Positions 34,013 to 43,207 of a DNA stretch of 64,000 nt are shown here, piece by piece. Source of the stretch: Neobacillus sp. CF12. Its GTDB lineage: Bacteria > Bacillota > Bacilli > Bacillales > Cytobacillaceae. Both the position numbers and the translations under genes were made by a program. The notes below the pieces were generated by a model, which did no database searches, was not told the DNA's origin, and was given only the letters and a program-made list of their open reading frames with translations. Numbering within the stretch: the stretch's first letter is position 1; each line of letters starts with the position of its first letter. The stretch covers positions 676,501 to 740,500 of the forward strand of contig NZ_JAUCEU010000007.1 of assembly GCF_030348765.1 (NCBI RefSeq). Direction: 5' to 3'.

Positions 34013-34284
34013 GTTAAGCTCCCTCCATTATATCTATTTAATCTAAAATTGAGACAGATCTTTATTCTATTTAGAACTTGTTTTACAATTTGATTAGATG
34101 ATATTCGTATGAATCAGTTTTCATACCTGCCTGCATGGTTTACCAAATCTCCAGATTAATAATAAAACAAAAAATCCCTTATCCACTTATGGTTTTAGGG
34201 GATTTTCCAATGGTAACATCCATAACCAAAAACATCTATCAGACAGGTAACAATAATAAGATGATGCCAGTGTACTTAAAGCAC

Positions 34285-34509
34285 TTATTCAATAAATCTT
34301 GCTACTTTATGGCCGCATTTTTTGCATTTTCCTTCTAAGGCAATTCCAGGAGGTGATTCTTTGACAACATAATTCTCAATTTGAACAACATCACTACAAG
34401 AAACACACCAAACATTTCGTTCAAGATCTCTGCGTATTTCAACTGGAATAGCAAGCCACTTTTTATTTGCAGAAAAAGAAACAATCTCTTGGTTTACTTT
34501 TTTATCCAT
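34285..34509 (-). CDS. Small zinc-ribbon protein
   Basis: 74 residues with two CxxC pairs (WCVSCSDV and GKCKKCGHKV) that would bind one zinc. N-terminal half is polar (SANKKWLAIPVEIRRD). GGAGGGGAAGAGA precedes the start. It lies downstream of the 718-residue DUF3800 gene, 65 bases after its end, in the same direction, so the two may be an operon. Function unknown. Confidence 0.6.
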   Translation of the reverse strand: MDKKVNQEIVSFSANKKWLAIPVEIRRDLERNVWCVSCSDVVQIENYVVKESPPGIALEGKCKKCGHKVARFIE

Positions 34510-34574
34510 TCTCTTCCCCTCCTAAATCAATAATCCTTTACAAGTATTGCCATGATTTGATTTTTATGGTCCAT

Positions 34575-36731
34575 CTAATAAGGAATACTTCTAGAAAGTT
34601 TAGAAAGTGCTATGCTCTGTTCTTCTTCAGAAAGAGAATCTAAATTACTGAATGTATCCTCCCACTGTTTAAAATAATTTCTAATTTCCTCAGGCAGTGG
34701 TTCACTCATAAACTCTTGATAATTTTTTCTTAGGAATTGAAGTGTTTTCTTTAAGTCTTGTCCATATTTTTTACCTGAAACGAATAACACTGAAGCTTTT
34801 TCACATAAAATTCCTAACCCAATCGAACGCAACGTATATCGATCATTGGCATAGTTGCATATATGAATGGCTTGGTCATATTTTTCAATTGCTGCCTTCA
34901 CGCGGTTGGTTTTTGCAAGATAATAGGCTTGTTTCCATGAAATGATTTCATATGGATGTTCTGTCAATACTTCATTTAGTAAACTCTGCTCGATTCCGCT
35001 CTTCACCCACTCTTGACACATTTGCTCTGCCAATTCTAGAGAATCACTACGAAATGCTGATACTAGGGCATTCCAAAAATGCATGGAACCAAAAATAGAA
35101 TTGATATAATTGGCATCACGAATATTTGTAATGATTTCTTTAATACTATCTGTCGTCGTATAGTCAACTTGGAATGCTTTACCTAGCCACTCGAGTGCAC
35201 TTACAGGCTCACCAGCTTCACTCTCAATTTGTGATCGATATTGATATTGACGATTTACATCGCTTTGCGCGGTGAATTCCTCTAACGCTTGGTCAGAATC
35301 GTGACGCGCCAATTCCAATTGCTCTCGATCAGAACGAATTAGGAACATCCTTGCTTGAAGTCTTGTGCCCAGCACTTTTCCTTTGATCGTAGATTTCATA
35401 TCATCTGAGATAATCGATAAATCTTCCAGTAAACTGATCGAAAGAAATTCTAGTGAGGTATCGATGAATTTTTGCATCTGATTTGTGACGCTAATCGCAC
35501 TATGGAAGTCATAGTTATTCATATCATGTACACCTTCTAAGACCATGAAGTCTAGTACATCATCAATCGTTTCCCATCTCCCAGCTAACTGTTCTAAGAT
35601 AGAGCGAATTTTAGTAATTTGTTGTGTGCCAAGAATGACATTTCCTCTATGATTGGCGATTTCTAATAAATTCATATACACCTTAAATAAGAACCGTTTG
35701 GCATTAATTCCATTTTCTTTGAATGTTGGCAAAACCTCATCCTGAAGCAGTTCAAGCATTTGTTGCGCTCTATCAAAATCGCGATCAATTGAGATTAACG
35801 TTAACAACTGATTTTCCACTGTAGACAATTGGGTAACTTGAGAAAATTCAGGAATATCCCTAAGTTTCTTCTGTATCAATTGTAAATAAAAGGGGTAATC
35901 AAATTCTGTTTGATTCTGTTTTGAAAAAGCATTCGATGCCTTTGCATCTAACCAATGAAATAAGGCATCACCCATTAACCCTGCAGCTAACGAACGTCGA
36001 ATCGCTCCTTCTGTCGCTTGTTCAAAAACGGAAAATAAAAACGCTGGCTGGTATAGCTTCCGGAGCAAATTTCTTGTTTCCTCTGTAAACTTATTACCAT
36101 CTTGGACAAACCATGAATGGCAAACAACATCAGCAATCATTAAACGCGGGTTGTTTTTAGCAGAGTCTAACTGGAATGTCCACTTCCAATTTGATTGGTT
36201 TACTAATGTTCTTCTAGCTAGACCGAGGGCGATTTTCTCTTCAAGCCGCTCTTTGTATTCCTTGTGTTTAAGCAAAATCGTTTCTTTTCGTTCGTCCATT
36301 CCAGCTACTTTCACTCGATTGGCTGCGAGGATTGATAGTTCGATAGCCTCGTATTCTGATGCAAGAGTTTGAAACAATTGGATGATACCCTCTGATAAAA
36401 TATTAAGATAGGTCATATCACTATTCACAATATCTATACGTTCTTTGTTTTCAAAAACGACTAATCTCGCACCATGCTCAATACTCTCTTCTAAAAGGGA
36501 GACGGCCATTTCCCCATATTTGGTACCTCTTAATTCAGTTCCATGTATGTACTTCTCAATAATGTTGTAGGATTCTCGCGTTTTCTTGACTAGGTCTGCC
36601 GTCCATTGATCATTATCTTTTTTTACTGGTACCAGGATTCCCCCTACGATGGATGGTGCTCCTGATTTTTCATTCTCTTTACTGAAGTTTCCGCTTTCAT
36701 CAAGCCATAATTCAAATTTTCCTGTTGCCAT
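34575..36731 (-). CDS. DUF3800-domain protein with long helical-repeat C-terminus
   Basis: 718 residues. Residues 1-215 fit DUF3800, an RNase H-like fold: strand one FELWLDESGNF with Asp11-Glu12, and a later NNPRLMIADVVCHSW that matches the family's second acidic strand (LQLAD). Residues 230-718 are all helical with repeating pairs (ALEWLGKAF, AAIEKYDQAIHI) like a TPR-type solenoid. Most DUF3800 proteins are about 250 residues without such an extension. A nuclease controlled by a protein- or ligand-binding solenoid is an inference. A small zinc-ribbon gene follows. Confidence 0.65.
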   Translation of the reverse strand: MATGKFELWLDESGNFSKENEKSGAPSIVGGILVPVKKDNDQWTADLVKKTRESYNIIEKYIHGTELRGTKYGEMAVSLLEESIEHGARLVVFENKERIDIVNSDMTYLNILSEGIIQLFQTLASEYEAIELSILAANRVKVAGMDERKETILLKHKEYKERLEEKIALGLARRTLVNQSNWKWTFQLDSAKNNPRLMIADVVCHSWFVQDGNKFTEETRNLLRKLYQPAFLFSVFEQATEGAIRRSLAAGLMGDALFHWLDAKASNAFSKQNQTEFDYPFYLQLIQKKLRDIPEFSQVTQLSTVENQLLTLISIDRDFDRAQQMLELLQDEVLPTFKENGINAKRFLFKVYMNLLEIANHRGNVILGTQQITKIRSILEQLAGRWETIDDVLDFMVLEGVHDMNNYDFHSAISVTNQMQKFIDTSLEFLSISLLEDLSIISDDMKSTIKGKVLGTRLQARMFLIRSDREQLELARHDSDQALEEFTAQSDVNRQYQYRSQIESEAGEPVSALEWLGKAFQVDYTTTDSIKEIITNIRDANYINSIFGSMHFWNALVSAFRSDSLELAEQMCQEWVKSGIEQSLLNEVLTEHPYEIISWKQAYYLAKTNRVKAAIEKYDQAIHICNYANDRYTLRSIGLGILCEKASVLFVSGKKYGQDLKKTLQFLRKNYQEFMSEPLPEEIRNYFKQWEDTFSNLDSLSEEEQSIALSKLSRSIPY

Positions 36732-36881
36732 AATTCTTCCTCCAGATTGATTTCTTGTTGTACTTAAAATAGGGAATATTAACTAGATTAATATAACTAC
36801 TATCCTACCATACTATCCATGACTTGGGATATTCTGCAAATTAATGTGCCAGTGAGTAGTATTACGTCACTGGCACTTGTT

Positions 36882-37151
36882 TCATCTTGAAAGATTCTCA
36901 ATATCTTTTTTTACCCATTCCATCGCTTCCTCAATGGTCTTAATTCCTAATTTATTCTTTGAAACCCAATCTCCATTATTGTATAAAATAAACGAACTTC
37001 CAGTAGGACGGATATTTCCAACCACATTTTTTCTGTGGTGATGGGGTTTTCGTGTGATACACTCTGCATTATACAGTTCGTTTTTATCATGTTTATTGAT
37101 CCTTATCTCTGGAAGTTCCGCGAGCTTTTGTAGCAATATTTTGTTATCCAT
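36882..37151 (-). CDS. Hypothetical protein, 89 residues
   Basis: Start at 37151, with AAGGAGTGGGG upstream, gives 89 residues; the frame is open 84 bases further. The protein is basic and soluble (NAECITRKPHHHRKNVVGNI, then FILYNNGDWVSKNKLGIKTI and EEAMEWVKKDIENL). The middle looks like a small beta-sheet that could bind nucleic acid. I do not recognise a family. It lies beside the 53-bp repeat array and upstream of the DUF3800 gene in the same direction, 150 bases away. Confidence 0.5.
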   Translation of the reverse strand: MDNKILLQKLAELPEIRINKHDKNELYNAECITRKPHHHRKNVVGNIRPTGSSFILYNNGDWVSKNKLGIKTIEEAMEWVKKDIENLSR

Positions 37152-37408
37152 AGTTCCCCACTCCTTATACAACTCTTGTTCTTTGCTGGATTCATTACAG
37201 ACGGTGCCATTCCCGCCGATATCATGCCAGGTCACCCATATTGATAATTGCTTAATTGGAAAAGTAAATTTTTAGTCGTCTGGGCTGAAATAAGTTACCT
37301 TTTCTATATTCGCTGTCATGGGAAATTTACCCTTTTAGACGACAGAAAAAAATCTACGAACTCCAAATCACTTTCCAAAAATATCAAGGTATTGGGTTAT
37401 GGTTGCAG

Positions 37409-37990
37409 TGATGACTCAATGGTGGCATTCAGACAGGGATGGCGATTCCGAGGTTCCACGTTGTCTGAATCAAGGGGGCATTCAGACAGGATGGACTGAA
37501 TTCTATGGTAACTGTGTCTGAATCATGGGTCCATTCAGACAGGTTGGACTGGTTTCGATGGTTACCTTGTCTGAATCATGGGTCCATTCAGACAGGCTGG
37601 GCTGGTTTCGATGGTTACCTTGTCTGAATCATGGGTCCATTCAGACAGGCTGGGCTGGTTTCGATGGTTACCTTGTCTGAATCATGGGTCCATTCAGACA
37701 GGCTGGGCTGGTTTCGATGGTTACCTTGTCTGAATCATGGGTCCATTCAGACAGGTTAGGCTGGTTTCGATGGTTACCTTGTCTGAATCATGGGTCCTTT
37801 CTGACAGGCTAGGCTGGTTTCGATGGTTACCTTGTCTGAATCATGGGTCCATTCAGACAGGTTAGGCTGGTTTCGATGGTTACCTTGTCTGAATCATAGG
37901 TCCATTCAGACAGGGTTGGTCGTTCCTCGATCTACCATGTCTGAATCAAAGGTCCATTCAGTCAGGTTCGTCGAATTCAGCGGTAACGGT
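37409..37990. repeat. Eleven-unit 53-bp tandem array of hairpins
   Basis: Units begin at 37409, 37462, 37515, 37568, 37621, 37674, 37727, 37780, 37833, 37886 and 37938. Each holds TGTCTGAAT-catgggtcc-ATTCAGACA (nine-base stem, nine-base loop) and a linker AGGCTGGGCTGGTTTCGATG then GTTACCT. The inner seven units are almost identical; the outer ones are degenerate. 53 is not a multiple of three, so the array is not coding. Its GC content is above the surroundings. Confidence 0.92.
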
Positions 37991-38089
37991 GATCGAATTA
38001 ACTCTTTAGTTTAAAAAAAGAACCCGGATTGGCTCCAAGCTCTTAGTAGAAACATCTATTTACTTATCGACCTGCCATCATAAAAGAAG

Positions 38090-38224
38090 TCATACCTCTT
38101 CTCCATGCCCAAAAGTTGGTTTACATTTACAGCATAGGAGATGATCAAACCTAGTAAACTTCGTACATTCACGTCGTAAGAGGACGAACACTTCCTGTTG
38201 GGTATTTAATTCTTTCTTACTCAC
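38090..38224 (-). CDS. Short Cys-rich frame coupled to arsC
   Basis: A GTG at 38222-38224 overlaps the arsC end (GTGAGTAA) and opens 44 codons: [18 protein letters not shown] then [16 protein letters not shown]. The cysteines could bind arsenite or zinc. No family recognised and the C-terminal-like sequence may be a gene remnant; listed as doubtful. Confidence 0.3.
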   Translation of the reverse strand: MSKKELNTQQEVFVLLRRECTKFTRFDHLLCCKCKPTFGHGEEV

Positions 38225-38636
38225 CAGTTTCAGAAAAACGTTTAATACGGTCACCAATTTCATCACGAACCCGTTGAAAGAACGCCCATTTTTCATCTTC
38301 TGTTCCTTCTGCTTTCGCAGGATCGTCAAATCCCCAGTGAACCCGTTTTACATGCGGAGGCGTTACAGGACAGTGATCTGCTGCATGTCCACACAAAGTA
38401 ACAACTAAGTCAGCATGATTAAGAATATGAGGATCAATAACATCTGATGTTTGAGTGGAAATATCAATACCAGCTTCCTTCATTGCTTTTACCGCGTTAG
38501 GATTTAGTCCATGTGCCTCAAGACCAGCACTTTTTACTTCCCACTCTTCACCTAAATGTTTCTTCGCCCATCCTTCTGCCATTTGGCTGCGGCAAGAATT
38601 ACCTGTACATAAAAAATAAATGGTTTTCTTTGACAT
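38217..38636 (-). CDS. arsC: Arsenate reductase, thioredoxin-coupled
   Basis: 139 residues, low-molecular-weight phosphatase fold. The P-loop CTGNSCRS holds Cys10; Cys82 ([11 protein letters not shown]) and Cys89 complete the redox relay of the S. aureus pI258/B. subtilis type. It reduces arsenate to arsenite in the cytoplasm with thioredoxin, and arsenite then leaves through ArsB. Last recognisable gene of arsRBC, 18 bases after arsB. Confidence 0.95.
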   Translation of the reverse strand: MSKKTIYFLCTGNSCRSQMAEGWAKKHLGEEWEVKSAGLEAHGLNPNAVKAMKEAGIDISTQTSDVIDPHILNHADLVVTLCGHAADHCPVTPPHVKRVHWGFDDPAKAEGTEDEKWAFFQRVRDEIGDRIKRFSETGE

Positions 38637-38654
38637 GATGTATTCTCCTTTATG

Positions 38655-39965
38655 TTAAATAATTAACAACCATATATAGAGACCAACCAAAGTAATGAAT
38701 AAAGTTGGGATGGTTAGAACAATTCCTGTTTTAAAATACGTCCCCCATGAAATCTTAACTCCTTTTTGTGATAAAACATGTAACCATAGTAACGTCGCAA
38801 GCGAACCGATTGGGGTTATTTTTGGACCTAAATCTGAGCCAATCACATTGGCGTAAATCAGTGCTTCTCGAATGACACCTGTTGTATTGGTATCCGCAAT
38901 GGCCAAAGCATCGATCATCACCGTTGGCATATTATTCATAATCGAAGACAGAATCGCTGCGATAAATCCCATACCAATTGTTGCTGCAAATAATCCTTGA
39001 TCAGCTGTTACTTGGATAAGGTCAGCTAATACATTCGTTAATCCCACATTTCTCAAGCCATAAACGACCACATACATTCCAATTGAGAAAAATACAATCG
39101 CCCATGGTGCTCCTTTAATGACCTTTTTGGTTTCGACGGCATGACTTCTTCTTCCCATCAGTAAGAAGAATAGTGCAACAATTCCAGCAATGATCGATAC
39201 AGGAATCGATAGTAATTCACTAATAAAATAGCCTGCTAATAAAATGGCAAGGACCAACCAAGACAAACGAAACATTTTTTGATCACGAATCGCTTCGACA
39301 GGCTTCTTTAAATGAGCTAGGTCATATTTCTTTGGGATATTCCTTCTGAAGTAGAGGTATAAGACTAAGATACTTGCCACTAAAGAAAATAAATTTGGTA
39401 CAAACATTCTAGAGACGAACTCTACAAACCCAATTCCAAAAAAGTCAGCAGATACGATATTAACAAGATTACTTACCACGAGTGGCAATGAAGTGGTATC
39501 CGCGATAAACCCACTCGCAATAATGAACGGAAAGATCATTTTTTCCTCAAGCTTTAGATTCCGGACCATGGCTAAAACGATAGGTGTAAGAATTAGTGCA
39601 GCCCCATCATTTGCAAAGAATGCTGCCACGAGAGCACCAAGCACGCTGACATACACAAACATTTTTATTCCATTGCCTTTAGCAGCTCTTGCCATGTGGA
39701 GTGCGGACCATTCGAAGAATCCAATTTCATCTAAGATTAATGAAATAATAATAATGGCAATGAATGAAAAGGTAGCATTCCAAACAATCTTGGTGACTTC
39801 AAGAACATCGTTGAAGTCAACCACACCGACAAGTAAGGCTAGAATCGCTCCTCCGCATGCTGACCAGCCAATCGATAAATTCTTAGGCTGCCATATAACG
39901 AGAATAAGTGTTACTAAAAAAATCAATGATGCTAGTATGATTGAAACCAATGTTGGAACCCCCAA
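38655..39965 (-). CDS. arsB: Arsenite efflux permease
   Basis: 436 residues with about 12 membrane helices. [19 protein letters not shown] and [20 protein letters not shown] are characteristic ArsB motifs of the ion transporter superfamily. It exports arsenite (and antimonite) by membrane potential; no arsA ATPase gene is present. The start is immediately after the arsR stop, so translation is coupled. Confidence 0.95.
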   Translation of the reverse strand: MGVPTLVSIILASLIFLVTLILVIWQPKNLSIGWSACGGAILALLVGVVDFNDVLEVTKIVWNATFSFIAIIIISLILDEIGFFEWSALHMARAAKGNGIKMFVYVSVLGALVAAFFANDGAALILTPIVLAMVRNLKLEEKMIFPFIIASGFIADTTSLPLVVSNLVNIVSADFFGIGFVEFVSRMFVPNLFSLVASILVLYLYFRRNIPKKYDLAHLKKPVEAIRDQKMFRLSWLVLAILLAGYFISELLSIPVSIIAGIVALFFLLMGRRSHAVETKKVIKGAPWAIVFFSIGMYVVVYGLRNVGLTNVLADLIQVTADQGLFAATIGMGFIAAILSSIMNNMPTVMIDALAIADTNTTGVIREALIYANVIGSDLGPKITPIGSLATLLWLHVLSQKGVKISWGTYFKTGIVLTIPTLFITLVGLYIWLLII

Positions 39966-40319
39966 TTATTCACATGAAATGCGTAAACCTTGCTCTTCCA
40001 ATTCCTTTAATCGAAAATCTTGGTTTGGAAGATGCGATAATATTTCTTCAACCAATGGAAAATAATCACTGCTTTTATTCAAGGAATAGATGATCCATTG
40101 CCCTTTTCTCGTCTCCTTCACTAGCCCTGCATCTTTTAATTTACGGAGATGCTGGCTGATGGCTGGCTGACTCGTGTTGAAAATTTCCACAAACTCACAG
40201 ACACAACAATCATGATTATCAAGCATCTTGATTATGGTTAATCTAGTTTTATCCCCTAATAATTTTAAAACATTTGCAGCACTCTCTAACTCAACTGTTT
40301 TTTTGTTGTATTGTGACAT
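39966..40319 (-). CDS. arsR: Arsenic-responsive repressor
   Basis: 117 residues, winged helix of the ArsR/SmtB family. DCCVCEFVEIF holds the arsenite-binding cysteines at the start of helix alpha-3 (the usual ELCVCDL), and TSQPAISQHLRKLKDAG is the recognition helix. It blocks its own operon until As(III) binds. Operon order arsR-arsB-arsC. A 20-bp palindrome just upstream is the likely operator. Confidence 0.95.
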   Translation of the reverse strand: MSQYNKKTVELESAANVLKLLGDKTRLTIIKMLDNHDCCVCEFVEIFNTSQPAISQHLRKLKDAGLVKETRKGQWIIYSLNKSSDYFPLVEEILSHLPNQDFRLKELEEQGLRISCE

Positions 40320-40324
40320 TTTTA

Positions 40325-40365
40325 CCCTCCCTGTTATATAAGTAAATAATTATATACTTACAAAA
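40325..40365 (-). promoter_or_regulatory. ars operator/promoter
   Basis: AAGTAAATAATTATATACTT at 40340-40359 is a palindrome with one mismatch, 20 bases before the arsR start. Its position and AT-rich dyad fit ArsR operators. Confidence 0.7.
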
Positions 40366-40485
40366 AGATAAATCAAAATCAATTAAGTTATTTTTTGCAA
40401 GGGTGTACGTTTTATTCATATGTATCAGTAGGCCACCCTCAAAATTCAACGCTGTATAAGTAATCGCTTATATAATAATTTACTT

Positions 40486-40635
40486 ATGAATAAATTACAA
40501 GTAGTAGAATGTAAAGATTGTGTGAAGGTATGGTGGTGTCCTGATTGATCTAAAGTCAGCCCCAAAATAGCGAAAGACCAATTTGACTTATTATCAGACT
40601 GGTCTAAGATTATTAACCAAAACTTCACCCAATAG
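40486..40635 (+). pseudogene. Small Cys-containing ORF interrupted by TGA
   Basis: ATG at 40486 opens NKLQVVECKDCVKVWWCPD, then TGA, then in the same frame SKVSPKIAKDQFDLLSDWSK and NQNFTQ to TAG. The second part has strongly coding-like composition, so the TGA probably replaced a CGA or TGG codon. No clear ribosome binding site. I do not know the family; a zinc-binding short protein is the likely ancestor. Confidence 0.4.
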
Positions 40636-41298
40636 GAATAAAGAAAAGTGCAGTTTATGGGTAACGGGTTCTTTTTTGTGAGGGAAAGTTAAAATAATTG
40701 GTTATTTTAACATTCAAAATAACAAATAAAGTCACCTAAAAAATAATGGGTTCATTATCCTATCGCAAAACTTGAAAATCCAATCAAAAATGTAACCGTA
40801 GTTGTACCGTTTTTTGTACCTGTTTTTAAATAAAATGGCTCAGTTCACTAAACTGAGCCATTTCTTCTATCCCATTTTCGATAGCTGCTTTAACGAAAGC
40901 ACCCAGTTAGTTTACGTGCAATAATTCATAATATATAAACACATAATTCATAGGATATTATAAAAGTCCTTACTGCAATATACAGAAGGACTTTAAATAT
41001 GCTAGGTACTCATTATAATTTTTGGGAGGAAACAGGCAATTCAAGAAAAAAAATGTGGAACCATCTAGCTCTTGTTCTAGGCTGTAGGAACTTATGGATA
41101 TTCCACTTATCTTACGGTAGATTTGGGTTGTATTTATTAATAAACCTACTAAATATTTGCATAAACTAGTCTCTACTCAACTAAGATGGCCCAGGCATAG
41201 GCTGCTTTTACCTCATTCTTGCACTCGTATAAGAAACTGCTCATATTGAATAATTCCACTATTACTTTATATTTATCCATTATGAAAATACCTTCAAC
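40636..41298. other. Gene-free stretch
   Basis: No gene supported. It holds a terminator (40832-40863), an isolated right-half repeat motif (GCACCCAGTTAGTTTACGTG at about 40899), and a hairpin AGTCCTT-ctgcaatatacag-AAGGACT near 40965 that resembles one at about 4083-4112. Confidence 0.4.
40832..40863 (+). terminator. Terminator
   Basis: ATGGCTCAGTT-cacta-AACTGAGCCAT followed by TTCTTCT. Confidence 0.75.
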
Positions 41299-41643
41299 TT
41301 AGAACCAAAACTTTCGCTTTTCAAGGGAGCTTTGCATTTTTAAAATCAATTCTTTTAGTTCCTCATTATATTTTATTATTTGATTTTGTAAGTCTATTAT
41401 TTGTTCATTCATTTCTGTTATCTGTTTCTGCAACGCTGGTATTGTGTTTCCCTGAAGTTCTTCTGGTTTTTTCGTGGTTTCATGACCGTTATTAGTAAGT
41501 TTCATTACATCTGATACGGTATTCAGCACTTCTGGATTTTTAAGTAATGAACCTGCAATATTCATGATCCCACTTAAATCTATAGATTTATTATCTTTCA
41601 GAGGGTTATTAACATCTGGCTTGGATTCGTTTTCATTAGTCAT
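41299..41643 (-). CDS. Coiled-coil protein, unknown
   Basis: 114 residues. N-terminal half includes DLSGIMNIAGSLLKNPEVLN, a short amphipathic segment; residues 65-105 form a coiled coil (LQKQITEMNEQIIDLQNQII). No signal peptide. The combination of a Leu/Asn-rich helix and a coiled coil occurs in small sporulation-associated proteins, but I cannot name a family. It stands alone. Confidence 0.5.
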   Translation of the reverse strand: MTNENESKPDVNNPLKDNKSIDLSGIMNIAGSLLKNPEVLNTVSDVMKLTNNGHETTKKPEELQGNTIPALQKQITEMNEQIIDLQNQIIKYNEELKELILKMQSSLEKRKFWF

Positions 41644-41897
41644 GTAGTAGACTCCACCTTTTTTATCTTGGGATAACAGGGAGAACAGATTCTCGTCCTA
41701 TGCTGTTACATACTATGAAAAAAAGTTACATGTGTGTTAGCTAAAAACCATACGACCTAAAAATGGGTTAAAATCATATTTGTACAATAAAAAAATAATC
41801 TATCAAAAAATAGAAACCCCAATAATACCAGCTACCCATTATTGGCAGTGATAGTAAAGGGGCATGATACTGAGGGGGACTATATTGCTACATTATA

Positions 41898-42026
41898 TTA
41901 AGCAAGCAATGCATTAATAGCAGCAATAATGATTTGTTGTTGCTCTGGAGTGCCAAGTAAAACAGCAACAAGCAGGGCTACTAAGAGAAGCAACACAAGA
42001 ACTACTGTCACGAGATTAATAGACAT
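41898..42026 (-). CDS. 42-residue hydrophobic peptide
   Basis: ATG at 42026 follows GGGGGAAG. The peptide has one helix (VTVVLVLLLLVALLVAVLLG) and a Gln/Ile-rich end PEQQQIIIAAINALLA. It resembles short single-helix peptides of spore formers; no sequence shows toxicity or a partner RNA. The following 40 bases show no strong terminator. Confidence 0.6.
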   Translation of the reverse strand: MSINLVTVVLVLLLLVALLVAVLLGTPEQQQIIIAAINALLA

Positions 42027-42169
42027 TTTTCTTCCCCCTTTCAACCTTATTGAAAGAGCTCTTACTCAATCATGTTATGCTACAATAATTGGACAAGTTC
42101 TAAACGAATAACTAATTTTACAAAAATAATAGATTTTTAGTGTTACAAACTTAACATCTTAGAAAAAAA

Positions 42170-42194
42170 AAGCACCAATAATGGTGCCTCTCCA
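42170..42194 (-). terminator. Terminator
   Basis: Minus strand GGCACCATTATTGGTGC followed by TTTTTTTTTC. It could stop read-through from the drr operon copy 2. Confidence 0.75.
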
Positions 42195-42263
42195 GAGTTA
42201 CATTGTCTTTAAAGAGTATCTTAAAATAATTTATCTAATGTGTTTCTAATTGGTTGAGAATAT

Positions 42264-42336
42264 AATCCTTCTTGCACAAACCTGCCCTGTTTACACAATA
42301 AGAAAAGCCGCCAATATGGCAGCTCTGATTTCTTGT
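42264..42336. repeat. Dispersed intergenic repeat copy
   Basis: TCCTTCTTGCACAAACCTGC, CCTGTTTACACAATAAGAAA, hairpin AGCCGCCA-ata-TGGCAGCT, TGATTTCTTG. It separates the drr operon copy 2 from the 42-residue gene. Confidence 0.65.
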
Positions 42337-42367
42337 TCCCGTAATCAAGAAGCAGTATTAGGGCAAA

Positions 42368-42398
42368 AATTCCTCTAAATACCCGCTAAGGAGGAATT
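42368..42398 (-). terminator. Terminator of drr operon copy 2
   Basis: AATTCCTC and GAGGAATT pair; on the minus strand the stem is followed by TTTTTGCC. It follows the few remaining codons of the CMD-family gene. Confidence 0.6.
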
Positions 42399-42457
42399 AT
42401 TTCATTCATCGCAGCGGCTGAATATTGGTATTGCTAATCCCTCCCCTAATGGTGAAA

Positions 42458-43207
42458 TTAACCTAACTGGCGTTTGAATGCTTTACTGGCGAAGAAGTAT
42501 GCGATGACCATGATGCCGACGCACCAGGCAAGCGCGATCCAGATATCGTTGCCAACAGATCCTTCATCCAAGAGGGCACGAATCGCATTCACAATAGAAG
42601 TCACGGGCTGGTTCTCAGCGAACGCACGGACAATTTTAGGCATGGTTTCTGTGGGAACAAAGGCTGAACTGATAAACGGCAGGAAAATCAGCGGGTACGA
42701 GTAGGCTGTCGCCCCTTCCATAGACCCCGCTGTCAATCCGGGAATGACAGCCAGCCATGTCAGCGCCAGCGTAAACATAGCGAGGATCCCAGCTACGGCG
42801 AGCCAATCCAGGATATCAGCGCTGGACCGAAAGCCCATCAAGAGTGCAACGAGGATAACCACCACGATAGTAAGCGCATTGGAAACAAGCGAGGTCAACA
42901 CGTGAGCCCACAATACCGACGAGCGCTTGATGGGCATGGTAATGAAACGCGCCATCAGCCCGCTCTTTACATCCGTAAACAGCCGCACGGAAGTGTAAGC
43001 AACGCCGGATGCGATAGCCATCAGCAAGATTCCCGGCAATAAATAATTGACGTAGTTGTCCGTGCCTGTCTCTATTGCACCGCCAAATACGTAGACAAAC
43101 AGCAGCATCATCATAATTGGTGTAATCGCCACCGTGATAATCGTGTCCGGGCTGCGCATGATGTTGCGCATTAAACGCCCTAGTAATACCCCTGTTTTGC
43201 TTTTCAT
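42458..43207 (-). CDS. ABC-2 type efflux permease, copy 2 (DrrB-like)
   Basis: 249 residues, identical to copy 1 at 18513 except for DEGS in place of YEGY. Six membrane helices; the membrane half of a DrrAB-type exporter. The nucleotide sequence is nearly identical to copy 1 and in the same orientation. This copy keeps the canonical sequence around GNDIWIALAWCVG. Confidence 0.85.
   Translation of the reverse strand: MKSKTGVLLGRLMRNIMRSPDTIITVAITPIMMMLLFVYVFGGAIETGTDNYVNYLLPGILLMAIASGVAYTSVRLFTDVKSGLMARFITMPIKRSSVLWAHVLTSLVSNALTIVVVILVALLMGFRSSADILDWLAVAGILAMFTLALTWLAVIPGLTAGSMEGATAYSYPLIFLPFISSAFVPTETMPKIVRAFAENQPVTSIVNAIRALLDEGSVGNDIWIALAWCVGIMVIAYFFASKAFKRQLG

Noticed and set aside
37409..37990. 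CRISPR array
   Set aside because: The segments between hairpins are nearly identical from unit to unit, so there are no spacers, and no cas gene is nearby.
40543..40548. Selenocysteine at the in-frame TGA
   Set aside because: No SECIS-like hairpin follows and no selenium genes are seen; a point mutation explains it.
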